From the NCBI GenBank assembly GCA_963759875.1, contig CAVXBB010000004.1:62001-126000 (forward strand): a DNA stretch of 64,000 nucleotides. Direction: 5' to 3'. Positions 19,714-29,575 of the stretch are shown here, piece after piece. Below the pieces are notes generated by a model. That model worked only from the letters and a program-made list of their open reading frames with translations, did no database searches and was not told where the DNA came from. This DNA comes from JAFAGX01 sp963759875 (lineage in GTDB: Bacteria; Acidobacteriota; Terriglobia; Terriglobales; Acidobacteriaceae). Made by a program: the position numbers and the translations under genes. Position 1 is the first letter of the stretch. Every line of letters starts with the position of its first letter.

Positions 19714-20326
19714 TTAGTAGTACCAGCCCTGTTGAATAACAACTGGCGGAGGATTGCCCGCCAAAATCTGCGCCACGGCGGCTGCGGTGGCGTTACCGTA
19801 TACCGCTATTTGATGAACAAGTTGCCAAGGGAAAAAATCTCTGACTAGGAATTCTGCTTGGCGGCGGCGCGACCTGTCCGGGTCCTCAGGAATGGCATTC
19901 CAAGTATTTCGCCTTCATCAGATTCCAGTCTATTTTGTCCAAGTCTTTAAAATCATCAAAGAAGTCTGTGTATTCCATATCCGCGTGGCCTTCGGTAAAA
20001 ACCCACCGTAGTCCAGCCGCGTGCACCGCTTCAGTTGACGAACAAAGATAAATGACTGGTTGTTGCCCCGCAGTATACCCTGAGACGCTCCCACGGGATA
20101 TTGCAAACAGCATCGGGGACTTGGGGGCGAAATAGAACGGCACATAATCACCTACGGTTCCCCTTGGACCCACAGGAACAACTCTGTTGAGCCGTCTAGC
20201 CTTTATGTGCGTATGCCCAATATTCATTGCCTTCATGTTTTGGGCGGTGCGGTCACAGTGCAACCCGCCTTGCTGGAAGATTCCCGCAAGGTTATCGATA
20301 TGCGTTATGTGATGGATCGGCGGCAC
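19714..20326 (-). CDS. darT: DarT DNA ADP-ribosyltransferase toxin, frame broken near the 3' end
   Basis: DarT attaches ADP-ribose to thymidine in single-stranded DNA and blocks replication. N-terminal family blocks are clear: HHITHIDNLAGIFQQGG, IGHTHIKARRLNRVV, GTVGDYVPFYFAPKSPML and RWVFTEGHADMEYT. After KIDWNLMKAKY one extra base in the A pair at 19902-19903 shifts the frame to an early stop at 19886. Ignoring it gives a 203-residue protein ending with WNAIPEDPDRSRRRQAEFLV and a normal tail. The Glu in QAEFLV is, from what I recall of DarT structures, the catalytic residue, so the frame as read would be inactive. The start codon is GTG with no strong ribosome site. Confidence 0.85.
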
Positions 20327-20537
20327 GGCGAAATCTTAACTCTAGCAAAAGATTCCGGCACCACGTTTTACCTAATCATTCTAAATTACCACCTTTCGCC
20401 CTCCATTCGCCATACATGGTTTTCTGGACGATCCAAGACGATCACGACTTTACAAATTTTCCTCTGCTGGACGCCCCATTCCCGCATATTGGCTGATTAG
20501 ATAACCACGAAATTCCGAATTTCTGTCCGCCGTGAAC

Positions 20538-21434
20538 CTACTGATGCAATGAGAATCCGGACGGCAAAGCTGCCTCAAGATTGATTTGTTCTCCGGTGAT
20601 GGGGTGGTGGAATTTCAGAAATTGGGCGTGCAGGAAATATCCTCCATCGCCGGGGAGGCCGGGGAGATTTTCAAGAGGCTGGCCGGTTAAGCCGTACAGA
20701 GGATCGCCTACCAGGGGATGGCCGATGGATGCCAGATGGATTCTGATTTGATGAGGGCGGCCCGAATTTAGGCTTACCTCAAATGTTGTGGTGCTGGTGG
20801 TGCGTGAGATCACCTTTGCCAATGACTTTGACGGTTTGCCACTTGGGTTGGCGGCCCACACGGAACCGATGAGCGGGTGCGGTACGAGGCCGATGGGTGT
20901 GAGGATTTCGTAGGCGTCGTGCTGTGCAATGTTTTGAGCCAGCGCCCGGTAGATTTTTTGAATTTTGGGTGTGTTCCAGTTTGCGGATAGATTAGAGGCC
21001 GCCTGCGGTGTTTTGGCGAAGAGGACGATGCCGGTGGTGGCTCGGCCCAACCGGTGGACAGGGTTTGCGTTGGGGGTTTGCTTTTGCACCAGGCGCAGGA
21101 GGGTGTTTTCCATGAAGCCGCCGCCGGGGAGGGTGGGCAGCCCGCTGGGTTTGTTGACGGCCAACAGATGGGGGTCATCAAACAGGACTTCGAAGTGCTG
21201 AGGGGAGTCTGGTTCGATCCAGGGTGGACGGTTCCAGACAAGGGTTTGGCCTGAAGTGACCGATTCGCTTCCGGTGGCGGTGACGCCGTTGAGGGTGACT
21301 TCGCCGTTGTTCAGTTTTTGTTGCCAGGCTTGTGGGGTTGAGTGGGGGTAAAGGCTTGCCAAGTGGGAGAGCAGGGTTTGTCCATGGTATTTGCTGCTGA
21401 TGATTGTGGTGTAGGCATAGCCCCGGTTGAGCAT
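20538..21434 (-). CDS. RluA-family pseudouridine synthase-like protein
   Basis: About 298 residues. An S4-like N-terminal segment (LLSHLASLYP, QQKLNNGEVTLNG) is followed by the RluA fold: LLAVNKPSGLPTLPGG, HRLGRATTGIVLFAK, SGRPHQIRIHLASIGHPLVGDPLYG. Standard RluA enzymes have HRLD with the Asp as nucleophile; here Gly stands at about residue 130 instead. A subgroup with HRLGR is, to my memory, widespread, so this may be a distinct natural class and not a mutation. A GTG start at 21494 would add 20 residues; neither start has a good ribosome site. No partner genes are evident between the darTG region and the IS481 element. Confidence 0.85.
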   Translation of the reverse strand: MLNRGYAYTTIISSKYHGQTLLSHLASLYPHSTPQAWQQKLNNGEVTLNGVTATGSESVTSGQTLVWNRPPWIEPDSPQHFEVLFDDPHLLAVNKPSGLPTLPGGGFMENTLLRLVQKQTPNANPVHRLGRATTGIVLFAKTPQAASNLSANWNTPKIQKIYRALAQNIAQHDAYEILTPIGLVPHPLIGSVWAANPSGKPSKSLAKVISRTTSTTTFEVSLNSGRPHQIRIHLASIGHPLVGDPLYGLTGQPLENLPGLPGDGGYFLHAQFLKFHHPITGEQINLEAALPSGFSLHQ

Positions 21435-21830
21435 GTAGTTTGAGTGTAAGCTGCTCCCGCCGAAAAAAGCCTCTTGACTTAACGGACAAAACACTCCGAA
21501 ACTAAATCAAGCGCACCAAGCGCAACGCACGAACGCCCTTTGACAATCTGCCATGGCGCCGGGAGACTTCAGGTTTTCCCCCGTGCGCCTCCGTGCTCCC
21601 TGTGGTGAAAAGTGGTGAAGATTTTCGCCAGCCCACCCACTACATAAGTTGGGGGGACTTGACATTTTCACTGCGACGAAAGAGCGTCGCACGATCGAAA
21701 CTTCTAAGTCCTTATTCCTGAATACTTTGATATAACTCCTTATTTTTCAAAGACCGAACCAAAAAATCCCCCCTAACTCAATGATTCTTTAAGACCAGGG
21801 GGGAGGGGGGTACCAGTACCAAACGGTACA
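21435..21830. other. Intergenic, no gene seen
   Basis: About 400 bases between the RluA-like gene and the left end of the IS481-type element. It holds AT-rich stretches near 21710-21770 and a G/C run near 21797-21810. Minus-strand frames have no recognisable product. A GTACA at 21826-21830 is the candidate target duplication of the neighbouring IS. Confidence 0.4.
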
Positions 21831-23241
21831 GACCGGGAGCATCCCTGACAGAACAGACCGGGCGCAATCCTGACACTGCCAACAGTGGCCAGCGCGAGTA
21901 CAACGGAGCGCATGCCATGGAAAGCGAGCAGTGTGATGGAAGAGAAGCTGCGGTTTGTCTTTGAGTATGAGCGGGATGAGCAAACCATGACGGAGCTCTG
22001 CCAGAGCTTCGGGATTGCGCGAGAAACCGGGTACGTCTGGTTGCGGCGGTACCGGCAAGCGGGAGTGGCTGGGTTGGCAGAACGGAACCGGGCAGCGGAG
22101 CGGCATCGGAACCAAACGCCGGTCGCGATTGAGCGGAACGTGCTGGAGTTGCGGCAGGCGCACATGGGCTGGGGCCCGCGCAAGTTGAAACGAGTGTTGG
22201 AGCGCGACGAGCCGGGACGGAAGTGGCCGGCGGCGAGCACGATCGGTGAGTTACTAAAGCGGGAAGGCCTGGTGGTGGCGCGCAAGAAGCGGCGGAAAAC
22301 AGCGCCCTACAGCGAGCCACTGGCGCATGCCGATGGGCCGAACCGGGTGTGGTGCGCGGACTTCAAAGGCTGGTTTCGTACCGGGGATGGGGAGCGCATC
22401 GATCCGCTGACGATCAGCGACGCGCACAGCCGTTATCTGCTGCGCTGCCAGGCGGTGGAAAAGACAGACACGGCGCGGGTGCAAGGGATCTTCGAAGCGG
22501 CGTTCCGCCAGTATGGCTTGCCGCAAGCGATCCGGACCGACAACGGAGCGCCCTTTGCCTCGACGGCGATCGGAGGCTTGTCGCGGCTGGCGCTGTGGTG
22601 GATCAAGCTGGGGATCGTGCCGGAGCGGATTGCGGCGGGACATCCCGAGCAGAACGGGCGGCACGAGCGCATGCATCGCACGCTGAAGCAAGCGGTGGCG
22701 ATGCCGCCGGCCGAGGATCGGCGCGCGCAACAGCGAGCGCTCGAGGACTTCCGCCAGGAATACAACGAAGTGCGGCCGCACGAAGCGCTGGGGATGCAGA
22801 CGCCGGCGAGCATGTATGAGCCGTCGGGGCGGGCGTATCCTGCGAAACTGAGAGAGCTGGAGTATCCGCCAACCATGCTGGTGCAGAGCGTGCATTCGCA
22901 CGGACACTTTCGCTGGAAGAAACGGCACGACGTATTTTTGAGCGAGGTGTTGTGGGGTGAGCGCGTGGGCCTGTTGCCGATCGATGAGCGTTGGTATACG
23001 GTCTACTTCGCCGAGCTTCCCTTGGCGCGGTTTGACAGCTGGCAACGCCGAGTGTTGCCGCTGCCGACCGCGAAAAATCCCAAGGGAGAGAAAGCCGTGG
23101 AGCACGCTGGCTCCTACATTGCTGAAGCAGGGGAAGAGGAAGTATCCCCTTCCCCTGCACCCCATCCCCTCACCGGGATGGAAAGAGAGGAAAAAGTGTC
23201 AGGGATGTCCCCGGTCTAAAATGTCAGGGATGCCCCCGGCC
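21831..23241 (+). mobile_element. IS481-family insertion sequence
   Basis: About 1411-bp element. Its ends form imperfect inverted repeats of about 47 bp (21831-21877 and 23195-23241), each containing two copies of a CCGGG-x3-ATCCCTGACA-like motif about 28 bases apart. GTACA flanks both sides (21826-21830 and 23242-23246), a probable 5-bp target duplication. One transposase fills the interior, and its last codons run into the right repeat. It lies in non-coding sequence, so no gene break is seen. Confidence 0.82.
21912..23219 (+). CDS. IS481-family transposase (DDE)
   Basis: About 435 residues. An N-terminal helix-turn-helix (FGIARETGYVWLRRYRQAG) precedes the rve core. DDE residues appear as Asp in VWCADFKGWF, Asp in IRTDNGAPF and Glu in HPEQNGRHERMHRTLK. 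ATG 21912 has GGAG 5 bases upstream and is preferred to 21885. The C-terminal extension reads through the right inverted repeat. The frame is intact. Base composition is slightly richer in GC than its flanks. Confidence 0.92.
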   Translation: MPWKASSVMEEKLRFVFEYERDEQTMTELCQSFGIARETGYVWLRRYRQAGVAGLAERNRAAERHRNQTPVAIERNVLELRQAHMGWGPRKLKRVLERDEPGRKWPAASTIGELLKREGLVVARKKRRKTAPYSEPLAHADGPNRVWCADFKGWFRTGDGERIDPLTISDAHSRYLLRCQAVEKTDTARVQGIFEAAFRQYGLPQAIRTDNGAPFASTAIGGLSRLALWWIKLGIVPERIAAGHPEQNGRHERMHRTLKQAVAMPPAEDRRAQQRALEDFRQEYNEVRPHEALGMQTPASMYEPSGRAYPAKLRELEYPPTMLVQSVHSHGHFRWKKRHDVFLSEVLWGERVGLLPIDERWYTVYFAELPLARFDSWQRRVLPLPTAKNPKGEKAVEHAGSYIAEAGEEEVSPSPAPHPLTGMEREEKVSGMSPV

Positions 23242-23341
23242 GTACATAACAGTAATCATCCCGCCAAAAAGTCACCCTTTACCGATTTTCGCGTGACACA
23301 ATTTTCAACTTTATTTTGATTCAACCTGGAAAGACTACAAG

Positions 23342-23980
23342 ATGCGAAAAGGGTTTACGAGACAACCACAAAGGGACGAGCCCGCGACGCGAGTCAAGAA
23401 CTACATCACGCGGAGCGGGCTGCAGCGCCTCAAAGATGAGCACCGGTTTCTGCTCACCAGGGAACGTCCGGCCGTGGTGCAGGTGGTGGCATGGGCTGCC
23501 AGCAACGGCGATCGCAGCGATAACGCCGACTATCGGTACGGCAAGCGGCGGCTGCGGCAGATCGATGGGCGGATTCGCTTTCTCACAAAGCGAATCGAAG
23601 CCGCGGAAGTGGTGGACCCGGAAGCTCCGAGAGCGGGGCAGGCGGCAACGAGGGCATTCTTCGGAGCGACCGTGCGCTATGCCAATGCCGCGGGAGTATC
23701 GCGAGTGGTGAGCATCGTGGGTACCGACGAGGTCGATCTCAACCGCAACCACATCAGTTGGGTGTCACCTCTGGGGCGCGCGTTGATGAAGTCGGCAGCA
23801 GGTGACAGCGTAGTCCTTCAATTGCCGGGCGGTACAGAATACCTGACCGTGCTGGAAGTGTGTTACGAGCGCATTTCTGTGGAACCGTTCCGTGAACCAC
23901 CTGGATCCGAGGCCTCGGCAAAGGGACTAACTCGCCAACGCTCACCTGACGAAGAAGAGACGAAACGGCACAGGTGGTGA
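23342..23980 (+). CDS. greB: Transcription elongation factor GreB
   Basis: 212-residue Gre factor that restarts backtracked RNA polymerase by stimulating transcript cleavage. The N-terminal coiled coil is the GreB type: YITRSGLQRLKDE, AASNGDRSDNADYRYGKRRLRQIDGRI and FLTKRIEAAEVVDP. The acidic tip residues D and D in DRSDNADY are kept. The C-terminal FKBP-like domain follows (VSIVGTDEVD, ISWVSPLGRALM, GDSVVLQLP). About 40 extra residues at the C-terminus are charged and not typical. It stands alone, just right of the IS481 element, which could affect its expression. Confidence 0.92.
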   Translation: MRKGFTRQPQRDEPATRVKNYITRSGLQRLKDEHRFLLTRERPAVVQVVAWAASNGDRSDNADYRYGKRRLRQIDGRIRFLTKRIEAAEVVDPEAPRAGQAATRAFFGATVRYANAAGVSRVVSIVGTDEVDLNRNHISWVSPLGRALMKSAAGDSVVLQLPGGTEYLTVLEVCYERISVEPFREPPGSEASAKGLTRQRSPDEEETKRHRW

Positions 23981-23983
23981 AAG

Positions 23984-24369
23984 AACGACGACCGTAATAG
24001 AGCGCTATCGGCTTTTGGCAAGCAACAGGAGATGAGTTGAGTCCTCATAACGCGCTTGTAGCCACCTAACTATCACCGTCTATTGGTTGGCCAGAAACGG
24101 GCTTCGAGGAGATCTGGGCTGGGTCGGCATTCCACGGCAGGCCGTTCTCCCCCCAAACCGACTTATGGCCCGTGGAGGTTCCACATTCCGGTGAAGACGT
24201 CTTTCTGAAGCGGACTACTTCCGTATAGCCTGTCATACATGCGCAAGACTCGGCATAAGAAAAGTACCCCGCCTCAAGGTTGTTCACGGTTCCGCCTGCA
24301 AGCTGCGAATCCGAAGTTGCGTTCCTGACCTCAAATCCACCGAAGCGGGGAATAGATGGCCAACATCGA
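23984..24369. other. Intergenic, no gene seen
   Basis: About 385 bases between greB and the cupin gene, which converge. A 13-base CAGAAACGGGCTT near 24090 recurs near 26895. Nothing else is recognisable. Confidence 0.4.
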
Positions 24370-24861
24370 CTATTTCTTCCGGCTAGGATCATCCTCGGGA
24401 TTGATGTAGTTGAACTGCACCGGCGCCATACCGTGGACCTGGACTACAACGTCGCCACTGGCCATTACGTAGTGGTGCATGTCGGGATCGAGATAGGCAA
24501 AACTGCCCGCCGAAAAGCTCATCATGCTGCTCTCATCAAAGCGATCACCCATGCCAACTTTAAGCGTCCCGGAGATCACCGTAACGTTTTCCCGCTTGGG
24601 ATGCCAATGCGGCGCGATCCGATATCCGTCAGGCATCTTCAGGCGGATAGTGTAGCTTCCGCTGGTAGCGAGAGGATTACCTTCTAGCACCGCCAGTTGC
24701 GCCCCCGGAGCAACAAAAGACGGTGCTGGACCGTATTGCACTGCATCGGGTGTAAACGCGTGTTGTTCCGTACCAGCCGCCATCGCGCCAGTGAGATTAG
24801 ACTGGCTCACCCACCACATACCCGCGGAAATCGCGAGAATCAGACACAAATTTCGTTTCAT
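24370..24861 (-). CDS. Secreted cupin-domain protein
   Basis: 163 residues with an N-terminal signal peptide (MKRNLCLILAISAGMWWVS, cleavage near AMA). The cupin motifs are APHWHPKRENVTVISGTLKVGMGD with two metal-type His and a Glu-like ligand position, and DMHHYVMASGDVVVQVHG. Proteins of this kind bind a metal and a small ligand in the periplasm; the reaction cannot be told. The ATG has GGGAGA 7 bases upstream. It is divergent from the regulator at 24990, with about 130 bases of shared upstream sequence. Confidence 0.82.
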   Translation of the reverse strand: MKRNLCLILAISAGMWWVSQSNLTGAMAAGTEQHAFTPDAVQYGPAPSFVAPGAQLAVLEGNPLATSGSYTIRLKMPDGYRIAPHWHPKRENVTVISGTLKVGMGDRFDESSMMSFSAGSFAYLDPDMHHYVMASGDVVVQVHGMAPVQFNYINPEDDPSRKK

Positions 24862-24989
24862 TCGGTTTCTCCCTTAGATCGTCATCACAACTTGTCGAAC
24901 GACAATATGGCGTGTTTCGGCCCTGGCTTCAATAAGACCAGAATCACTTTTAGGTATTTTTAGTGTATCGTCGTAGCCGATTGGGGATA

Positions 24990-26824
24990 ATGGGGTTACC
25001 TATGAAACAGGTTTCCAGGAGCCGCCCGAAGAGTGGCGATATCGAGCTTGATCTGGGTCGCTACGAACTGCGCCGCGATGGCCGCAGAATAAAGCTTGAA
25101 AAGAAACCCATGGAGCTTCTCTTTTTCTTGGTCCGGCGAAGGGAACAATTGGTCTCCCGCGAGGAAATCCAAGCCAAGCTGTGGCACACAGATCTCTTCA
25201 TTGACACCGAACGCAACATTAATAACATCGTCCGTAAGATTCGCAGAGCCCTGGGTGACAATTCCGCTAAACAACGATTTCTGGAAACGGTCGTAGGCAA
25301 AGGCTATCGGTTCGTCGGACCCATTCGGACCATTAGTCCTCTCTATAGCAATTCCGATCCTGCTGAAAGCGCGGACGACAAAATGCCATTTCGAGGAGAC
25401 GCGGCGTGGGGAGGGGACCGTCCCTCGCTCGCCGTGCTGCCGCTCCTTTTTTTCGGCGACCTCGATGATGATAACGGCCTCAGCTTAGGTTTTGCCGACT
25501 CCCTGGTTTCACAGCTGGCAAACCTTGAAGGAGTTGACGTCTTACCGACATCTGCGATCTTGAATGTACCTTCCAATGCGAAAGCATCGGAAATCGCTTC
25601 CCGCCTAGGAGTCCGATTTGTCGTGCATGGTGCGATTCAAAGTTCAAAAGCGGAATCACGTTTGTCTGTGGAACTATTCGACTCGCATTTGCAGAGCCGT
25701 TGTTTCATAAGAAAGTTCGTTCTCGACGTCAATCGCCCGTTCGAGCAAGTTGACGACATCGCGAGACATACCGCCAAAGCACTGAAACGTCCGCTTCGCA
25801 ACCCACCTCCCCAGAGTCGCGCCCGCTTCAGCCGGGATGCGCTGGCTTATGGGGAGTTCATTCAGGGGTACCGTGACAGTTACACAGGGGACCGCAAGCT
25901 ATTGGAGGAAGCTGCGCGACACCTGATGAATGCGGTGGCTCGCGATCCGCTGTTTGCACTCGCCCATGCGATTCTTTCCTTTGTCTGTACAAAAGCTTCA
26001 CTTCGAGATCGATCCCAGCCGGAGTTGGCTGGAGAAGGCCGAATTTCACTGCCAACGTGCTTTGGAATTGGATGCGGCTCTGCCCGAAGGACACGTGGCC
26101 AAGGCGTTTCTCCTTTGGGGACCCTCGAAGAACTTCCAACATATCGAAGCGATTTCCGAATTGAAGCGTGCGCTCTCTCTTCAGAAGAATCTCCCTCATG
26201 CCTACAGCCGTCTCGGGACGATCCTGGCGCATATCGGTCTGCTCGATCACTCTCGTGCGATGTTTGAGAGGGGTAGGCCTTTCGATCCCAGAAAAACGAT
26301 CAGCCACAGCATTGCCCAAGTCTATCTATGGAGTGGAGAATACGAAGTTGCACTCGATGAGGTAGAGAAGTGGCGCGCCGATGATCCCACGAATAAGTAT
26401 GCGCATCCATTTTGCGCTGGACCTCGCGATCTTGACCGGCGAATGGGAAGAGGCTAAGCACTTGCTCGGTGAAGCCGGAAGCCTGGCGCAGGAAGAGCCA
26501 ATGATCATCGCTCTTCAAGGTGTGATGCATGCTTCGTTGGGCGAATCCGAGGAGGCGCTGCAGTGCATTAGCCGGGCATGTACGAACCCGAAATCTTTCG
26601 GTCACGCCCACCACTCGTACTATCAGATCGCCTGTATTCTTTCCTTGCTTAATCAGCCTGAGGCTGCGTTTGCGTGGCTTGAACGCAGCGTTGATACCGG
26701 TTTCGCCTGCTGGCCGTTTTTCCTGAAGGACCCCTGCCTGAAAAACCTGCGCCGCCATCCTCAGTTTGAACTCCTGGTGAGTTCTTTACAGGCCAAATAT
26801 CCCGACCACCTGGGATTGCTGTAG
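24990..26824 (+). CDS. Winged-helix (OmpR-type) regulator with TolB-like and TPR domains, two frame breaks
   Basis: Ignoring two extra bases gives about 610 residues. The N-terminus is a trans_reg_C DNA-binding domain (LDLGRYELRRDGRRIKLE, LLFFLVRRREQLVSREE, INNIVRKIRRALGD, TVVGKGYRFVG). A TolB-like/cyclase-associated segment follows (RPSLAVLPLLFFG, GFADSLVSQLANL), then many TPRs to the C-terminus. There is no receiver domain. This CadC-like layout is common in acidobacteria. The breaks are at the A4 run 25992-25995 (should be A3) and one extra base near 26401-26413. The likely role is a transcription regulator sensing through the TPR part; targets are unknown, and the divergent cupin is one candidate. 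Confidence 0.82.
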
Positions 26825-26990
26825 CTCGGGTCATCAACACTCCCAAACTTCAACGACTTCGTTGTGGCTGGATGGTCGGCTACACGGAAGTTACCCAGAA
26901 ACGGGCTTGTGGGAAGCTCTGTGTGGATGGCCGGTAATCCTGAAAGCGGAAAAGGAGAACCGGTGAAACCACTGGATCGCAGATCAAATC

Positions 26991-27043
26991 CGGCACCCGA
27001 TGAGTCAAGTCTGAGTACCTGCGGTTGATCGTATCGGGTGCCG
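26991..27043. repeat. 11-bp inverted repeat (hairpin)
   Basis: CGGCACCCGAT at 26991-27001 pairs perfectly with ATCGGGTGCCG at 27033-27043 around a 31-base loop. No T-run follows on either strand, so it is not a standard terminator. It lies just beyond the 3' end of the integrase remnant, where an attachment site might be. Confidence 0.55.
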
Positions 27044-27061
27044 CGCCCTTCTACCTCAGCT

Positions 27062-27480
27062 AGTCCTTACACCGTCGCTCCAAAGAGCATTGCCTCTACC
27101 CTAGCGACAGCTTCGTCCTGCATGTGTGGAAGCACGTGAGCATAGGTATCCAACGTGAAGGCCGTGCTGGCGTGGCCAAGCTGCTCAGAGACAACTTTCG
27201 GCGCGGCAGCCAGCGCGATTGTGGCCGCCGAGTGGCGCAGATCGTAGAGCCTGATTCGCGGCAACCCGGCGAGGTCGAGTATTGATCTGAAATGCTTAGC
27301 GAGATAGTCGGCATTGATTGGCTGTCCCGATTCCGTTCTGAAGACTAAGTCACGGGCCTCTGGATCCAAATCTTGCGCACTCGTTTTCGTCTGCAGAACA
27401 CGAAGAAGGGCAACAATCCAGCTCTGTAGCTTGATTGGACGGCTTCGCGAACGCTTGGTATCTGAGAAACACCATTTCCC
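27062..27480 (-). pseudogene. Tyrosine recombinase/integrase, C-terminal remnant
   Basis: Only the C-terminal catalytic half of a phage-type integrase is left. It has LVFRTESGQPINADYL, the box with the second Arg (IRLYDLRHSAATIAL), LGHASTAFTLDTYAHV with the active His and Tyr, and the usual QDEAVARVEAMLFG end. The frame continues upstream of the first Met (27369) through SDTKRSRSRPIKL to about 27480, where it collides with the end of the beta-propeller gene. The N-terminal binding domain and first catalytic Arg are missing, so it cannot recombine. It is a relic of an integrated element. Confidence 0.85.
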
Positions 27481-27487
27481 AGACTTT

Positions 27488-29207
27488 CTACTGAGCCTTC
27501 AACCCATATACATCCAATTCACCTTGCGGATTCGGGCCCCCCAGTGGATGATGCCCGGTTGCGATGTAGACTTTTCCGTTCGCTGCGATCGGCGATGTGA
27601 ACTTGATGCCATACCCGGGCGCATCCGCGGCGTTCTGTCCGCTGTTGTAAATCTCGGTCAGACTGGCGGCATCATACGCTCGCAGTATGGCTGCAGTTGC
27701 TGTTCCCGCGCTTTGAATCGGGTGCCCGTGGTCAATCATCCATACGATGCCGTCCGCGGACCCATTCGCGGAGATGAAGGGGGTGGTGCCATAGCTGCCC
27801 ACTTGAATGCTATCCGGACTCACCGGCCCCAGACTCAGCTGTCCGTTATAGGTGAAGTTCCTCAGCGGACCAGGTGTCCCTGGGATAGTGGGAGTCACTC
27901 CCAGATACAACCCTCCGTTGAAGTATGCGGCTGTACCGAAGATTTCGTACGAATTGATTTCCGTCGACCACGTTTTGCCCTTACTATCCGTGCAGGTCGT
28001 TGTGTACGGCGGTGAAAGATCCGGCTCGAACCACTGGGTCTGGGTCGCTCCGGCGTCATTCGGCTGCATCCCGGCGAGTTCCATTGTGTCCACCAGATAA
28101 AGCTTCCCGCTTTTTCCTCCGGCTAGCGCTTCCGTGCTGCCCGGGATGAGAAGTATTCCGCCCGCTCCCAAGTCCGTATCTTTGCAGTCCATGAACTCCC
28201 AATCGTAGGGAGTGAAGTGATCCAGCAAATGCAGTTGTGAATCGAACTTCATCACTGATTCGCCAAAAGCCGTGGTGCCATCGTAGGGACCATTTCCGGT
28301 CGTGATGAAGATATTCCCGCTGGCATCGGCGGCCGGACCGCCACCACCCATCCAGACGCCGCCCGCGCCACCATATGTGCCCTCGCCATTCAGGTCGGGA
28401 CTCATATTGAAGACCCCGGTCTGGCCGAGAGTCCTGGCGTCATAGGAAAGCAACCATCCGCTGTGGCACGAGCCGAATCCAATAAACAGCGACCCGTTCG
28501 CCAGCAGCAACGCTGCACGCTGCAGACACGATGTTGTCAGGGAGACGATGCCGTTCTTCGAATCCTGGTTCGTTCCCGGCACCGAGGCGGTTATCGTCAC
28601 CGGGCCGCCTAATTTTTCCTCTCCCGTCGTGATATCGAGCGCATGCAAGCGGAACGTGCCCTTGCTCGCAAGAGTTTGTGTCGACACCAAGTACATGGTG
28701 TTCGAACCCAAATCAATAGCGGGTGTCGAAGTGATCCCCAGATAAGGCTGTATCGAAGCGTTGGTGATGGGCGTCTCGCCGGTCTTCAGAATCGAGACCT
28801 GCCACAGGGGTGCCCCGCTTCCTGAACGTATCCGCGTCGAAGGCGTACACGCTGTCGGCCTCGGTCGCGACAAAAACCACATTTCGCGTCTTGCCATTAA
28901 CTGTCAGCCCCGACACCAATAAAGGCTGGGCGTAAACACATCCGTCCACCTGGTAGGAAAACAGCTTGCCAAAGGTCTGCGCGGTGACGGTTTGCGGCGT
29001 GAGGGCGGTTTCTTTGGCGTTTAGCCCGGTGCGCGCATTGTCAAAATGCCAGGTCACGACACTAGGGCCCGTCGGGGGGGGCGGCGGTGGAGGGGGATCG
29101 GCCGGCCCAGGAGTGCCCGAACTGCCACATCCGGTGAAAGCGAACAGCACAAGCGCAACGATGAAAAGAACCAAACGCTCAAGAGGCAATGAAGGACGCG
29201 CGACCAT
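27488..29207 (-). CDS. Lipoprotein with PQQ-like beta-propeller repeats, one frame break
   Basis: With one extra base ignored (C4 run near 28813-28816) the frame is 572 residues. The N-terminus is a lipoprotein signal (VALVLFAFTGCGSSG) followed by a run of eight prolines. The rest has repeated propeller blades: VVFVATEADSVYAFDAD, GTFRLHALDITTGEE, LLSYDARTLGQ, GNIFITTGNG, GKVYIATGHHP. Such proteins sit on the envelope; the function is not clear. ATG 29207 has GGAG 8 bases upstream. As read, translation would stop after about 164 residues. Confidence 0.8.
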
Positions 29208-29575
29208 TCCCAACTCCAACCCGCTTCACCTCCGCGGGGATGGTCGTTAGTGTCCAGATCTGGCTATCAGGTTGCCCTGGTTAGCGCGTGACATCGCTCC
29301 GTGACTCTGGTTGGTCCTTGCCGACTAGCACCTTCGAGTGGACGAATCACGAATCTCGTCTGGTGGAAATACAGGATTTCTGGTAATCTCGGGGAAATTT
29401 CAATCGATTTCAGGCAGTTTCCCTTGGTCCCCCTGAATTTGGCTGGTTTTCAAGGTGTGGAAATCGATCGTATTGCGCCGGAATCACGCCATTTCTGAGA
29501 CGCTCGCCCGCGGGTAGAGGCGTCGCGCACGAAGTTCGATAGTTGCAAACCCACAACCTGTTGGAGAAGTATCTC
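29208..29575. other. Intergenic between divergent secreted-protein genes
   Basis: About 370 bases separating the propeller lipoprotein (leftward) from the Ig-repeat protein (rightward). It must hold both promoters. No clear -35/-10 pair or operator is visible. Confidence 0.4.

Noticed and set aside
24090..26905. Shared 13-base CAGAAACGGGCTT at two places
   Set aside because: Too short and isolated to separate from chance.
26970..27005. Possible tRNA T-arm (GATCAAATCC next to GGCACCCG)
   Set aside because: The bases flanking the loop do not pair into a T-stem and no acceptor, D-arm or anticodon arm can be built.
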